A program made the position numbers and the translations under genes. Below are positions 37,500 through 49,527 of a stretch of DNA of 64,000 nt, piece after piece. How positions within the stretch are numbered: position 1 is the stretch's first letter; each line of letters begins with the position of its first letter. Below the pieces are notes generated by a model. The model was not told the origin of the DNA and ran no database searches. It worked only from the letters and a program-made list of their open reading frames with translations. The DNA comes from Kocuria carniphila (GTDB lineage Bacteria > Actinomycetota > Actinomycetes > Actinomycetales > Micrococcaceae): contig NZ_NOIT01000001.1 of the NCBI RefSeq assembly GCF_004136555.1, positions 186,001 through 250,000 of the forward strand. The letters are read 5' to 3'.

Positions 37500-38198
37500 C
37501 TACCCCTCCCCGGAATCGTTGTACCGGTCAGTCCATGCTGCCAGCTCCGAGGGAGAACTGACCACCGCCACGCACAGTTCGTCGAGTTCACCGGGCTGTC
37601 CGAAACCCCACCCGGCACCCAAACAATCGAGCCCGTGGGAGTGCGCACCCTCGGCGTCGTAACTGCGGTCACCGATCATGACCGTACGTGTCGGATCCGG
37701 GGTACCGATACCGAGCCTGCGCAACGCCTCGCCGATGATCTCGGGCTTGTCGTGCATGGCGGTGCGGCCCTCCTTCGGCTGCGCCAGATCATCCGCCGCG
37801 CCGCTGACCGTCTCGAAGTAATCCGCCAGTCCGAACCGCTCGACCACTTCAGTGGCGATCCGTTCGGGTTTCTGGGTAGCAACCGCTTGACGAACGCCCA
37901 GACCTTGCAACCGGCCCAATTCGCGTTCGATCCCCGGGTAGACCCGGGTGCGCTGCAGCCCTTCCGTGAGGTACCCGGCGCGGTAGACGGAAACGACCTG
38001 AGGAATCTGATCCTCCGGCACCTCCGTGAAGTGCCTCAGAGACTCGCCGATGGGCGGGCCCACAAAACGCTCCAGATTCTCCGGGACGGGGAAACCGCAC
38101 GTCCACAATGCATCGGCAATACCTTCGGTAATGGCACCGGCCGGATCCAGAATGGTTCCGTCCAGGTCCCACAACACCACGGGAGTCTGAGGTTTCAC
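37500..38198 (-). CDS. HAD-family hydrolase (phosphoglycolate phosphatase-like)
   Basis: A 232-residue haloacid-dehalogenase phosphatase. Motif I is WDLDGTILDP near 10-19, motif II is in VATQKP near 107, Lys is in KPEIIGEAL, and motif III is VMIGDRSYDAEGA near 174. The cap domain (about 20-85) is the Gph type. It lies between uvrA and plsC on the same strand. The substrate is unknown; phosphoglycolate left by DNA repair is one option, but that is only inferred from context. Confidence 0.88.
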   Translation of the reverse strand: MKPQTPVVLWDLDGTILDPAGAITEGIADALWTCGFPVPENLERFVGPPIGESLRHFTEVPEDQIPQVVSVYRAGYLTEGLQRTRVYPGIERELGRLQGLGVRQAVATQKPERIATEVVERFGLADYFETVSGAADDLAQPKEGRTAMHDKPEIIGEALRRLGIGTPDPTRTVMIGDRSYDAEGAHSHGLDCLGAGWGFGQPGELDELCVAVVSSPSELAAWTDRYNDSGEG

Positions 38199-38246
38199 GG
38201 GCGCCTTCTCTCGGTCGTTGCGAAGTTACTGCTGGATGGTTACTGG

Positions 38247-41240
<2,994 letters not shown>

Positions 41241-41247
41241 GGCAGTC

Positions 41248-41270
41248 ACTCTATTACTCACCTCAGACAT
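41248..41270 (-). promoter_or_regulatory. uvrA promoter with RecA-NDp/PafBC-like box
   Basis: On the minus strand ATGTCTGAG (41270-41262) is followed by 8 nt and TAGAGT (41253-41248). This fits the mycobacterial RecA-independent damage promoter TTGTCRGTG-N8-TANNNT at 6 of 9 box positions. The GTG start is 7 nt after the -10. No LexA-type GAAC-N4-GTTC palindrome is nearby. Confidence 0.55.
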
Positions 41271-41274
41271 GCAA

Positions 41275-41304
41275 CGCTGAGCGAGGGTGAATCCTCGCTC
41301 AGCG
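41275..41304 (-). terminator. Terminator hairpin of the marR-efflux operon
   Basis: CGCTGAGCGAGG and CCTCGCTCAGCG form a perfect 12-bp stem around 6 nt, 26 nt after the transporter stop and just before the uvrA promoter. Confidence 0.7.
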
Positions 41305-41329
41305 CAACGATCGACGAACTTCTATTGTC

Positions 41330-43162
41330 TCAGTTTCGCGGGCCGCGGCTCGAGTCGGACCTGGCCGACGCCGCGCTGGAACCCGAGCGTGCGGCGTCGT
41401 CGTCCTCCTCGGCGGCGGAGCGGCGCAAGCCGGACGCTTGCGGGTCGATCACCGGGAGCGAACCCGTCTGCGCGGTGTGCATGCGCAAGCCGGCGGCCTC
41501 TACGGGATCCACCTTCTTGGAGACCACGGAGAGCTCACCCGTCTCCGGATCGACCTCCACGACGTCCACGGTGGTGCGCAGCGGAATCTCCTTCATGAGC
41601 AGCACGCAGATGAGCGTGACCACCGAGGCGATCGCGGCGATCAGGAACAGCAGGCCGGTGCCGGTTCCGTAGGCCGAGCGCAGGGCCTCCTCGACGGCCG
41701 GCGGCAAGCCGGACAGGTCGATGGAAGCGGCGTCGCCCATCTGCGAAGCGTCCACGTTGTGTTCCCGCGCGAACGTCTCCATGGAACTGGTCAGGTGACG
41801 CGTGAGCACGGCACCGAACAGCGAGACCGCCAGCGCGCCGCCAACCGTCCGGAAGAACGCGACGCCTGACGAGGCCGCGCCCATGTCCTTGAGACCCACG
41901 GTGTTCTGGACCGCCAGGATGAGGTTCTGGTTGAGCGTTCCCACGCCCAGACCCACCAGGCAGATGAAGATACCTACGAGCCAGACCGGCGTGGTGTGCG
42001 TCAGTGTGGCCGCGGAGAACAAACCGGCGCCCAGGATCACGGTGCCCACGATCAAAATCCGCTTCCACTTGCCGAACTTGGTGATCAGTTGGCCGGCCAC
42101 CATGGATCCGACGAACGAGCCGATTACCTGCGGCAGCATGAGCAGCCCCGATTCGGTGGGCGTGAAGCCCTGGCCGAGCTGGAAGTATTGGCCCAGGTAG
42201 GTGGTAGAGGCGAACATTGCGGCGCCGGTCGCAATGGCGGCGATCGTGGCGAGCACGGTGGTGCGTTCGGTCATGACGCTCAACGGCATCACGGGCTCGG
42301 CCACGCGGCGTTCCACGATCACGAACAGCACGGCCGCCACGATGGTGAGGGCGACCAGCCCCATGGACTGCCATGACGCCCAGTCGAAGAGCTTGCCGGC
42401 GAACGACACCCACAGCACGAGTGATGCCGTGCCGATGGCCAGCAACGTCATACCGCCCAGGTCGATGATCGGCTTACGCACCTGCTCACGCGGCGGGATG
42501 TGCAGGGTCTTGATGATGAGACCCGCGGCCAGGATGGACAGTGGCACGGGAATCAGGAAGCACCAGCGCCAACCGAACAGGTCCACGATCAGGCCGCCCA
42601 GCAGCGGGCCGAGCGAGGTGGCCACGGCCATGACCGCGCCCATGTACCCGGCGTACCGACCGCGCTCGCGCGGCGGGATGATGGTGCCCAGGATCGTCTG
42701 GGCCAGTGCCATCAGGCCGCCCATGCCGATGCCCTGAATCACGCGGGCCATGACCAACATGCTGATGGACGTGGACAGACCCGCCGCTCCAGAGCCGATC
42801 ACGAAGATCAGGATGGCGAGCAACAGCAGCTTCTTCTTGTCGAAGAGGTCCGCGAGCTTGCCGAAGATCGGGGTGAAGATGGCGTTGGCCAACAGGGTGC
42901 CCGTCACGGTCCAGGACAGGGCCGTCTGATCGCCGCCCAGGTCCGCCATGATGACGGGCAGAGCGGTACCGATGATGGTCAGCGTGACCATGGCCATGAA
43001 GAAGGCAGCCAGAATGCCGGTCAGGGCCCGCAGGACGTTGCGGTGTTCTTCGTCCCGGGTCTTCTGGTCGTTGCGGCCCCGGCCTTGGTTGTCGGCTCGA
43101 TTCGTGCCGTGGTTCGTGGCTTGATCCTTGCCGCCCGCAGACGAGGTGTCGGCTGCTGTCAT
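41330..43162 (-). CDS. Drug-efflux MFS transporter, DHA2 (14-helix) family
   Basis: A 610-residue major-facilitator transporter of the EmrB/QacA type, expected to exchange protons for drugs. After a hydrophilic N-terminus (1-48) come about 14 hydrophobic helices; LADLFDKKKLLLLAI is the loop 2-3 motif and GPLLGGLIVDLFGWRWCFLI near 190 is the motif-C-like segment of exporters. A C-terminal tail of about 90 charged residues is unusually long. It overlaps the upstream MarR regulator by 4 nt. Substrates are unknown. Confidence 0.91.
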   Translation of the reverse strand: MTAADTSSAGGKDQATNHGTNRADNQGRGRNDQKTRDEEHRNVLRALTGILAAFFMAMVTLTIIGTALPVIMADLGGDQTALSWTVTGTLLANAIFTPIFGKLADLFDKKKLLLLAILIFVIGSGAAGLSTSISMLVMARVIQGIGMGGLMALAQTILGTIIPPRERGRYAGYMGAVMAVATSLGPLLGGLIVDLFGWRWCFLIPVPLSILAAGLIIKTLHIPPREQVRKPIIDLGGMTLLAIGTASLVLWVSFAGKLFDWASWQSMGLVALTIVAAVLFVIVERRVAEPVMPLSVMTERTTVLATIAAIATGAAMFASTTYLGQYFQLGQGFTPTESGLLMLPQVIGSFVGSMVAGQLITKFGKWKRILIVGTVILGAGLFSAATLTHTTPVWLVGIFICLVGLGVGTLNQNLILAVQNTVGLKDMGAASSGVAFFRTVGGALAVSLFGAVLTRHLTSSMETFAREHNVDASQMGDAASIDLSGLPPAVEEALRSAYGTGTGLLFLIAAIASVVTLICVLLMKEIPLRTTVDVVEVDPETGELSVVSKKVDPVEAAGLRMHTAQTGSLPVIDPQASGLRRSAAEEDDDAARSGSSAASARSDSSRGPRN

Positions 43163-43740
43163 AGAACGTTGTCCTCCAGACGATGCGTCGTCTCAGTAGT
43201 AGTGGTGTGTGTCGCAGGTCCTTGCGGAGCGTGCGGAATACGTGCGCCGTGCGCGCTCTTGGGGTCCACCTGCGGAAGGCACGTGGTCATGCGTTCCAGG
43301 CCCAGAGAGGTCAAGAAAATGTCGGTCAACCGGTTGAGGCCCTCGCGGGTCTGCGCGGCGTCGTCCTCGCTCAAGACACCGAGCCGCTCGATCAGGCGTT
43401 GCGTGTCCGCTTCCAGGTGATCCGCCACGGCTCTCCGGCCCTGTTCCGTGATCTTCACGAGTTGGGCGCGGCCGTCCTCCGGGTCGGGTGCTCGCTCAAT
43501 GAATCCGAGCTTCTCAAGATGACTGAGCTGACGGCTCATGACCGATGCTCCCAACCCTGAATCTGCGCCGATGTCCTTGGCCCGGCGTGCGGGCACGGAG
43601 GCCAAATGGCTCAACAGACTCATTTGCACGACTGACAGGTCACGCTCTGCGGTGGACTCCTTCAGAACGCGTCGCATCACGCGTTGCAGCTCGAAGAGCT
43701 CCTGCACCAGCGCGGCTGCGGTCTCTTGAGAAACGCTCAT
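43159..43740 (-). CDS. MarR-family transcriptional regulator
   Basis: A 193-residue winged-helix regulator. The HTH reads RAKDIGADSGLGASVMSRQL, then LEKLGFIERAPDPEDGRAQL is the wing with the typical DxRxx motif. A His/Thr-rich C-terminal tail of about 35 residues is extra. Its stop overlaps the efflux gene start (ATGA), so it probably controls that transporter and itself through the palindrome at 43831-43851. Ligand unknown. Confidence 0.92.
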   Translation of the reverse strand: MSVSQETAAALVQELFELQRVMRRVLKESTAERDLSVVQMSLLSHLASVPARRAKDIGADSGLGASVMSRQLSHLEKLGFIERAPDPEDGRAQLVKITEQGRRAVADHLEADTQRLIERLGVLSEDDAAQTREGLNRLTDIFLTSLGLERMTTCLPQVDPKSAHGARIPHAPQGPATHTTTTETTHRLEDNVL

Positions 43741-43830
43741 GGACTCCCCCGGTGTGGGTTGTGTTTGTCTTAAAGGAATGTGCCGTCAACCGTGGGGCCG
43801 GGTCGACACACCGGTTCAGAATCCTCAAAC

Positions 43831-43851
43831 AGTTGCTTGCAACATGCAACT
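43831..43851. promoter_or_regulatory. Candidate MarR operator
   Basis: AGTTGC-TT-GCAAC-AT-GCAACT contains a GTTGC/GCAAC palindrome plus a third half-site at regular spacing, about 91 nt upstream of the regulator start. It also lies near the divergent hydrolase promoter, so it could affect both. Confidence 0.5.
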
Positions 43852-43966
43852 ATATGCCCCCATCTGTAGGCTGTCTAACTAATACGAGGGTGGGTTCCGT
43901 CACGGTGCGATGGACACCACGGGTGAAATGCTGGGCCCATATTGGCCCCTCTCGCCGTAGTGGGCC

Positions 43967-43972
43967 TACACT
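43967..43972 (+). promoter_or_regulatory. -10 box of the MBL hydrolase gene (leaderless)
   Basis: TACACT is followed by 6 nt and ATG 43979, without a ribosome site. Confidence 0.5.
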
Positions 43973-43978
43973 CGTGGC

Positions 43979-44635
43979 ATGATCGCCACCCAGACCGAGG
44001 TAACCGAGCTTTCTGAGATCACCATCCGCCGCATTTCGGTGAGCGAGATGGACAACAACGTGTACCTCCTGACATCCAAGGAGCACGGCACTCAGGTGCT
44101 CATCGACGCCGCCGACGACGCCCGTGCCATCGCCGGCATGGTGGCCGCCGGTTCCACCGACTGCACTGATTGGGCCAACCTTCAGCTCATCATCACCACG
44201 CACTCCCACTGGGACCACGTCCGTGCCCTGGGTAGCGTGGCCACCCACTCCGAGGCCATGACGGCGTGCGGTGCGGCTGACGAGGACGACATCGACGTCC
44301 CCATGGACCTCACGTTCAGCAACGGTGACACCGCCGAATTGGACGGTTTCGAGCTCGAAGTCATCGAACTGCGCGGCCACACTCCCGGTTCCATTGCACT
44401 CGTCTACCGCGACCCGCAGGGTCCGGACCACATTTTCTCCGGCGACTCCCTGTTCCCGGGCGGCCTGGGCAAGACCAACTCCCCCGAGGATTTCCAGCAG
44501 CTCTACCAGGACGTCACCGAGCGCATCTTCGACCAGTTCGACGACGCCACCGTTGTCCACCCGGGTCACGGTAAGCCCACCACCATCGGTGCCGAACGCC
44601 CGCAGCTCGAAGAATGGAAGCAGCGCGGTTGGTGA
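43979..44635 (+). CDS. MBL-fold metallo-hydrolase (glyoxalase II-like)
   Basis: A 218-residue metallo-beta-lactamase-fold hydrolase. THSHWDHV (near 74) supplies the HxHxDH metal site, LRGHTPGSIAL the next His, IFSGDSLFPGGLG the bridging Asp, and HPGHG the last His. This is the glyoxalase II-like order of ligands, but the C-terminal substrate domain is short, so a thioesterase or another hydrolase is possible. The stop overlaps the next gene (GTGA). Confidence 0.88.
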   Translation: MIATQTEVTELSEITIRRISVSEMDNNVYLLTSKEHGTQVLIDAADDARAIAGMVAAGSTDCTDWANLQLIITTHSHWDHVRALGSVATHSEAMTACGAADEDDIDVPMDLTFSNGDTAELDGFELEVIELRGHTPGSIALVYRDPQGPDHIFSGDSLFPGGLGKTNSPEDFQQLYQDVTERIFDQFDDATVVHPGHGKPTTIGAERPQLEEWKQRGW

Positions 44636-45648
44636 CTTCACCCGCGCACCAGTCCGGTCCCGCGGCCGCTACCGCAGACCGGGCCGCCTACGTGGCGGTT
44701 CTGGTCTTCCCCATCCTGGTTCTTGCCGGTGGCGCTGCGGGATACTTCTTTGCCCCGACGATTCAGCAGGCCTCCGGCTGGACCAACACACTGCTGGGTC
44801 TGGTCATGTTCGGCATGGGCCTCACATTGCGTCCCGTCGATTTCGCTTTGGTCGCCAAGCGCCCCGTGCCCATCGCGGTGGGCGTCGCAGCCCAGTACAT
44901 CGTGATGCCGTTGCTCGCACTCTTCGTGTCCTGGCTCCTGCAGTTGCCGCCCGAAATTGCGGCGGGCGTGATCCTGGTCGGTTGCGCCCCTGGCGGCACG
45001 GCGTCCAACGTGGTGGCGTTCCTGGCGCGCGGTGACGTGGCCGTGTCGGTGACCATGACGTCCATTTCCACATTGCTCGCACCTTTGCTCACCCCCCTGC
45101 TCACACTGTGGCTCGCCGGGCAGTACATGCCCTTGGACGGCGCATCCATGGCAATGTCCATCGTCATGATCGTCCTGATTCCCGTGATCGCGGGCATCGT
45201 GGTGCGCCTGGTTCTGGCACGGCTGGTCGAGCGACTTCTCCCCGTGCTGCCGTGGCTCTCGGTCCTCGGGATCGCGACGATTGTGGCCATCGTGGTCTCC
45301 GGTTCCGCCGATCGCATCGTCCAGGCCGGTCTGCTCGTCCTGCTCGCGGTGGCGATTCACAACGTGCTCGGTTACACGCTCGGTTATCTGATCGGTCGCG
45401 TCACGGGTCAACCCGTTCCCGTGCGGCGTGCCACCGCGGTGGAGGTCGGCATGCAGAACTCGGGTCTCGCGGCCGGTCTGGCCGCGCAGTACATGTCCCC
45501 GCTCGCCGCACTGCCGGGAGCCGTGTTCTCGGTGTGGCACAACTTGTCCGGCGCGGTCTTCGCCCTGCTGTGCCGCCGGGCCGACGCTCGCGCCGCAGCG
45601 CGCTCCGCACTTACCGAGGACGACGACGCCGCTCGCGTCCGTTCCTGA
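44632..45648 (+). CDS. Bile acid:sodium symporter-family transporter
   Basis: A 338-residue membrane protein of the BASS family with about ten helices. The signatures are LGLVMFGMGLTLRPVDFALV near 53, GCAPGGTASNVVAFLARGD near 120 and EVGMQNSGLAAGLA near 275. Bacterial members carry small organic acids such as pantoate or keto acids with sodium. GTG 44632 overlaps the hydrolase stop, so the two genes are coupled. Substrate unknown. Confidence 0.92.
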   Translation: MTSPAHQSGPAAATADRAAYVAVLVFPILVLAGGAAGYFFAPTIQQASGWTNTLLGLVMFGMGLTLRPVDFALVAKRPVPIAVGVAAQYIVMPLLALFVSWLLQLPPEIAAGVILVGCAPGGTASNVVAFLARGDVAVSVTMTSISTLLAPLLTPLLTLWLAGQYMPLDGASMAMSIVMIVLIPVIAGIVVRLVLARLVERLLPVLPWLSVLGIATIVAIVVSGSADRIVQAGLLVLLAVAIHNVLGYTLGYLIGRVTGQPVPVRRATAVEVGMQNSGLAAGLAAQYMSPLAALPGAVFSVWHNLSGAVFALLCRRADARAAARSALTEDDDAARVRS

Positions 45649-45663
45649 CGCTGCGGTCTATGC

Positions 45664-45686
45664 CTGTCGGCAAGTGTCGATAGGCT
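45664..45686 (+). promoter_or_regulatory. Helicase promoter with RecA-NDp/PafBC-like box (leaderless)
   Basis: CTGTCGGCA (45664-45672), 8 nt, then TAGGCT (45681-45686) and ATG 45694 7 nt later. TGTCGG sits in the same register as in the uvrB promoter. Confidence 0.45.
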
Positions 45687-45693
45687 TGCGGTG

Positions 45694-48309
45694 ATGAAAC
45701 TCCTGGACGCTCTTGCCCCCGAACTCTCTTCCCCCGGTCACCACTACCTGCGCGGGGACTTTGCCTCGAACCCGCTCAGCGACGACGAGATCTACGAGGG
45801 GTTCCTCGGGTGGATCTCGTCCCGGGACATGGAGCTGTATCCAGCCCAGGATGAGGCCGTCCTGGAAGTTGCCGGTGGCTCGAACGTCATCCTGGCCACC
45901 CCCACCGGTTCCGGTAAGTCCACAGTGGCGGTAGCGGCGCATTACGCCGGCCTGGCTCGCGGCCAGCGCTCCTACTACACCGCGCCCATCAAGGCACTCG
46001 TGTCCGAGAAGTTCTTCGACCTGTGCGAAATCTTCGGCGCCGAGAATGTCGGGATGGTCACCGGTGACTCCTCCGTCAACCAGGATGCCCCCATCGTGTG
46101 CTGCACGGCCGAGATCCTCGCCAACGTGGCACTACGAGAGGGAGCGGACGCGGACCTCGGGGTGGTCATCATGGACGAATTCCACTTCTATTCGGACCCG
46201 CAGCGCGGGTGGGCGTGGCAGGCACCCCTCATCGAACTCCCCCAGGCCCAGTTCGTGCTCATGAGCGCCACGCTCGGTGACGTGACTCGCATCGAGGACA
46301 GGCTCACGGAGGTCACTGGCCGCGCCACCAAGCTGGTCACTTCCGCGGACCGCCCCATTCCCCTGCACTACTACTACTCCGAGCGTCCCATTCACGAGGA
46401 ACTCGAAGAACTGTTGAGCACGCGCCAGGCTCCCGTGTACGTGGTGCATTTCTCCCAGCTACAAGCCGCGGAACAGGCACAGAGCCTCATGTCAGTGGAC
46501 GTGCTGACCAAGGACGAGAAGCAGCGCGTAGCTGACCTGATCGCAGGATTCCGGTTCTCGGCGGGATTCGGTAAGACGCTGAATCGTCTGGTTCGACACG
46601 GCATTGGTGTGCACCACGCGGGCATGCTGCCCAAATACCGTCGCCTGGTCGAACAACTTGCACAGACCGGGCTGCTCAAGGTCATCTGCGGTACCGACAC
46701 CTTGGGCGTGGGCATCAACGTACCCATCCGCACGGTACTGATCACCGCGCTGTCCAAGTTCGACGGCCAACGGACCCGCCGCTTGAGCGCTCGTGAGTTC
46801 CACCAGATCGCCGGCCGCGCCGGTCGAGCCGGATATGACACCGCGGGCACCGTGGTGGTGCAGGCCCCCGAACACGTCATCGAGAACGAACGCGCTATGG
46901 CCAAGGCACGGGCCAAACACGGCGACGATCAGAAAAAGCTGCGGCAGGTCACCAAGAAGAAGCCGCCGCAGGGTTTCGTCTCCTGGAGCAATAAAACCTT
47001 CGACGGCTTGGTCGCGGCCCAACCCGAGCAGTTGACGTCCTCCTTCACGGTCACTCACTCCATGGTGTTGAACCTATTGCAGCGACCCGGCAACAACGTG
47101 GCCGCCGGCTACCACCTGCTCAGCAACATTGATGAAGTGCATGCGCGCAAGCGTGAACTGCTGAAGCAGGCACTCGCGATCCTTCGGGAGCTCATCCGCG
47201 CGGAAGTGGTCGTGCGGCTGCCCGAACCGGACGAGACCGGGCGCCGCTACAAGGTCACGGTGGAATTGCAGGACAACTTTGCCCTGAACCAACCGCTGTC
47301 CCCGTTCGCACTGGCCGCGCTCACCATCCTGGACCCCGAGTCGGAAACGTACGCGCTCGACGTCGTCTCCGTGATTGAAGCGACTCTCGAGAAGCCGCGT
47401 CAAGTGCTGAACCTGCAGGAGAAGAAGGTCAAGGGCGAAGCGCTGGCCGTCATGAAGGCAGACGGCGTGGAGTACATCGAGAGGATGCGTGAGTTGGACG
47501 AGATCACGTATCCCCAACCCTTGCGGGAACTCCTGGAGCAGGCCTTCGAAACCTATTCGAGTTCGGCGCCGTGGGTGTCCCAGTTCGAGCTGTCCCCCAA
47601 GTCCGTGGTGCGGGACATGTACGAACGCGCCATGACCTTCGGTGACTACGTCCAGTTCTACGGGCTGGCCCGCTCCGAAGGCATCCTGCTGCGCTATCTC
47701 TCGGACGCCTACAAGGCGCTGCGACAGACCGTCCCCATGGATGCCACGACTGAAACGCTGACCGATCTGATCGAGTGGCTCGGTGAAAGCATCCGGCAGA
47801 CGGACAACTCCCTGCTCGATGAGTGGGAGAAGCTCGCTGCAGGCGAGGAATCCCCCATGGGAACCAGCGCGGATTCCCTCGAGGAGCTTGTGGAGGAACA
47901 GCCTGAGGGTGTCACCAGAAACCCTCGGGCCTTCCGGGTCATGGTCCGCAATGCGCTGTTCCAGCGCGTGGAACTTTTTGCCCAGGAAAAGGAGAAGGTC
48001 CTCGGTGCCCTGGACGAAGGCACGGGCTGGGATCGCGATCGCTGGGCGGACGCCATGGACGCCTATTTCGGCGAATACGACGACATCTACACGGACGCCC
48101 AGTCCCGCGGCCCGGCGCTGATTCGAATCAATGAGAAGCCCGAGGGACTCAGCGGGTACTGGACCGTGGCCCAGGTCTTCGACGATCCCGACGGCAACCA
48201 TGACTGGGGGATCAACGCCCGCATCGATCTGGCCGCCTCGGACGAGGAAGGTTTCCCCGCGGTACTGGTCGACAACGTGGGCAATATCGCCGAAACGGGT
48301 CGTGGCTGA
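45694..48309 (+). CDS. Ski2-like DEAD/DEAH-box helicase with DUF3516 domain
   Basis: An 871-residue superfamily 2 helicase. Walker A is ATPTGSGKST near 63-72, motif II is MDEFHFY near 154, motif III SATLGD near 189, and motif VI HQIAGRAGRAGYD near 368. The C-terminal half (about 400-870) is the DUF3516 region typical of actinobacterial members. Related helicases act on RNA or in DNA repair; the damage-type promoter suggests the latter but does not prove it. A GTG one codon earlier (45691) is also possible. The gene is single. Confidence 0.92.
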   Translation: MKLLDALAPELSSPGHHYLRGDFASNPLSDDEIYEGFLGWISSRDMELYPAQDEAVLEVAGGSNVILATPTGSGKSTVAVAAHYAGLARGQRSYYTAPIKALVSEKFFDLCEIFGAENVGMVTGDSSVNQDAPIVCCTAEILANVALREGADADLGVVIMDEFHFYSDPQRGWAWQAPLIELPQAQFVLMSATLGDVTRIEDRLTEVTGRATKLVTSADRPIPLHYYYSERPIHEELEELLSTRQAPVYVVHFSQLQAAEQAQSLMSVDVLTKDEKQRVADLIAGFRFSAGFGKTLNRLVRHGIGVHHAGMLPKYRRLVEQLAQTGLLKVICGTDTLGVGINVPIRTVLITALSKFDGQRTRRLSAREFHQIAGRAGRAGYDTAGTVVVQAPEHVIENERAMAKARAKHGDDQKKLRQVTKKKPPQGFVSWSNKTFDGLVAAQPEQLTSSFTVTHSMVLNLLQRPGNNVAAGYHLLSNIDEVHARKRELLKQALAILRELIRAEVVVRLPEPDETGRRYKVTVELQDNFALNQPLSPFALAALTILDPESETYALDVVSVIEATLEKPRQVLNLQEKKVKGEALAVMKADGVEYIERMRELDEITYPQPLRELLEQAFETYSSSAPWVSQFELSPKSVVRDMYERAMTFGDYVQFYGLARSEGILLRYLSDAYKALRQTVPMDATTETLTDLIEWLGESIRQTDNSLLDEWEKLAAGEESPMGTSADSLEELVEEQPEGVTRNPRAFRVMVRNALFQRVELFAQEKEKVLGALDEGTGWDRDRWADAMDAYFGEYDDIYTDAQSRGPALIRINEKPEGLSGYWTVAQVFDDPDGNHDWGINARIDLAASDEEGFPAVLVDNVGNIAETGRG

Positions 48310-48410
48310 AACTCACCCCAGCATATGCAGTTATCAACGCATAAGTGAGTTCTATGCAGTGGGAACCGCATGTAGCATAACGCCAAGCGGACGGACAGCG
48401 AGGAGGCACC

Positions 48411-49010
48411 GTGTACGCACTGACCGTGGACCGCAGGGGATCACGCGAGGATCCCGAGTCCCTGGCCATGCTCGAACACCGCGACCGCTTCCGGAGCTCG
48501 TTTCCGGGGGCAGTCCTCGGCTGGCAGATCAGCGCCGGAGACGAACTGCAAGCACTCTATGACGAGCCGCAGTGCGTCCTGGACGTGGTGCTGGCCCTGG
48601 CGGATGAGCAGGAATGGCACGTCGGTCTGGGCATCGGACACGTGGACACCCCGCTCCCGGAGAACGTCAACGAGGCCACCGGTCAGGCCTTCGTGTCCGC
48701 CCGAGAAGCCGTGACCGCTTCCAAAGACACTGGCTACCCCGCCGTGCGCGGCTCCGACTGGGCAACCCACGCGGAAGCCGTCCTCAGCCTGGCCTGTGCC
48801 GTGCGGGAACGTCGAACCGAGACGGCCAAGCAGGCCACCGTTCTGGCCCAGCAGGGATTCACCCAGCAACAGATTGCCCAGGAGCTGGACATTGCTCAGT
48901 CCTCGGTGTCCCGCCGGTTGTCCTCCGCGCTGTGGAGCCAGGAGCAGGCCGTGCACCCGACGGTTCTCACGTTCCTGGAATTGGCCAACGAGCAGCCGGA
49001 GGCCCCGTGA
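48411..49010 (+). CDS. SatD-like protein with C-terminal HTH
   Basis: A 199-residue protein. The N-terminal part has the SatD-like pattern of a short beta start followed by SAGDELQALYD near 41 and GLGIGHVDTPL near 71. The C-terminal HTH reads FTQQQIAQELDIAQSSVSRRL near 144-164. GAGGAGG lies before GTG 48411. SatD proteins are linked to acid tolerance in streptococci, with the biochemical role unknown. The stop overlaps a membrane-protein gene by 4 nt, and such pairing is common for this family. The assignment rests on motif recall. Confidence 0.7.
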   Translation: MYALTVDRRGSREDPESLAMLEHRDRFRSSFPGAVLGWQISAGDELQALYDEPQCVLDVVLALADEQEWHVGLGIGHVDTPLPENVNEATGQAFVSAREAVTASKDTGYPAVRGSDWATHAEAVLSLACAVRERRTETAKQATVLAQQGFTQQQIAQELDIAQSSVSRRLSSALWSQEQAVHPTVLTFLELANEQPEAP

Positions 49011-49513
49011 AAATCTCCCGAATTTTCCTGGACGCGGTTCTCCCGGCCACTCTGGTCCTGACCACTTTTGTATGGACCGCGGTGGCCGGTACGGCTCCCC
49101 GTGAAGTGGCCTACCCGGCGCTCCTGGTAGCAGGAACGCTCTCCGGAGACCTCGTGGTGCGGTGGGTGTTCAATTTGGCGGACGTGTCCCACGAGCGACC
49201 CACCCCCGGTCCCGATCCGTGGAACGGTCAGGACCCGCCCCCTGAGCCGGTGACTCCACCGTTGCGCGGCGGTTTGGTGATCGGTTTCCTGGAACGCGCC
49301 GCCACCATTGCCTCCCTCCTCACCGGCCACGTGGCCGGCATCGGCGTGGTCGTGGCTGTCAAGGGCCTGGCCCGCTACGGCGAATTCACCAATGCACGGC
49401 AACGCGAGCAGTTCATCATCGGCACCCTGGCCTCGCTGTTGTGGGCCGCACTCTTCGCTGCCACGGCCCTGTGGTGCACCACGGACCCCGGGCCGTTCGC
49501 CGCCTGGCGCTAA
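49007..49513 (+). CDS. Membrane protein paired with SatD-like gene (DUF3307-like C-terminus)
   Basis: A 168-residue protein with hydrophobic segments near 8-25, 36-56, 90-115 and 140-157. A proline-rich cytoplasmic loop (about 62-85) separates the halves. GFLERAATIASLL, VVVAVKGLARYGEF and QFIIGTLASLLWA resemble the C-terminal membrane part of DUF3307 proteins found next to satD genes; here the N-terminal half looks different. It is coupled to the SatD-like gene (GTGA) and ends before a strong bidirectional terminator. Function unknown. Confidence 0.7.
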   Translation: MKISRIFLDAVLPATLVLTTFVWTAVAGTAPREVAYPALLVAGTLSGDLVVRWVFNLADVSHERPTPGPDPWNGQDPPPEPVTPPLRGGLVIGFLERAATIASLLTGHVAGIGVVVAVKGLARYGEFTNARQREQFIIGTLASLLWAALFAATALWCTTDPGPFAAWR

Positions 49514-49527
49514 TACCCACCCATGAA

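Noticed and set aside
41248-41345. LexA box near uvrA or uvrB
   Set aside because: I looked for GAAC-N4-GTTC around both starts and found none; the TGTCNG-N8-TANNNT arrangement explains the region better.
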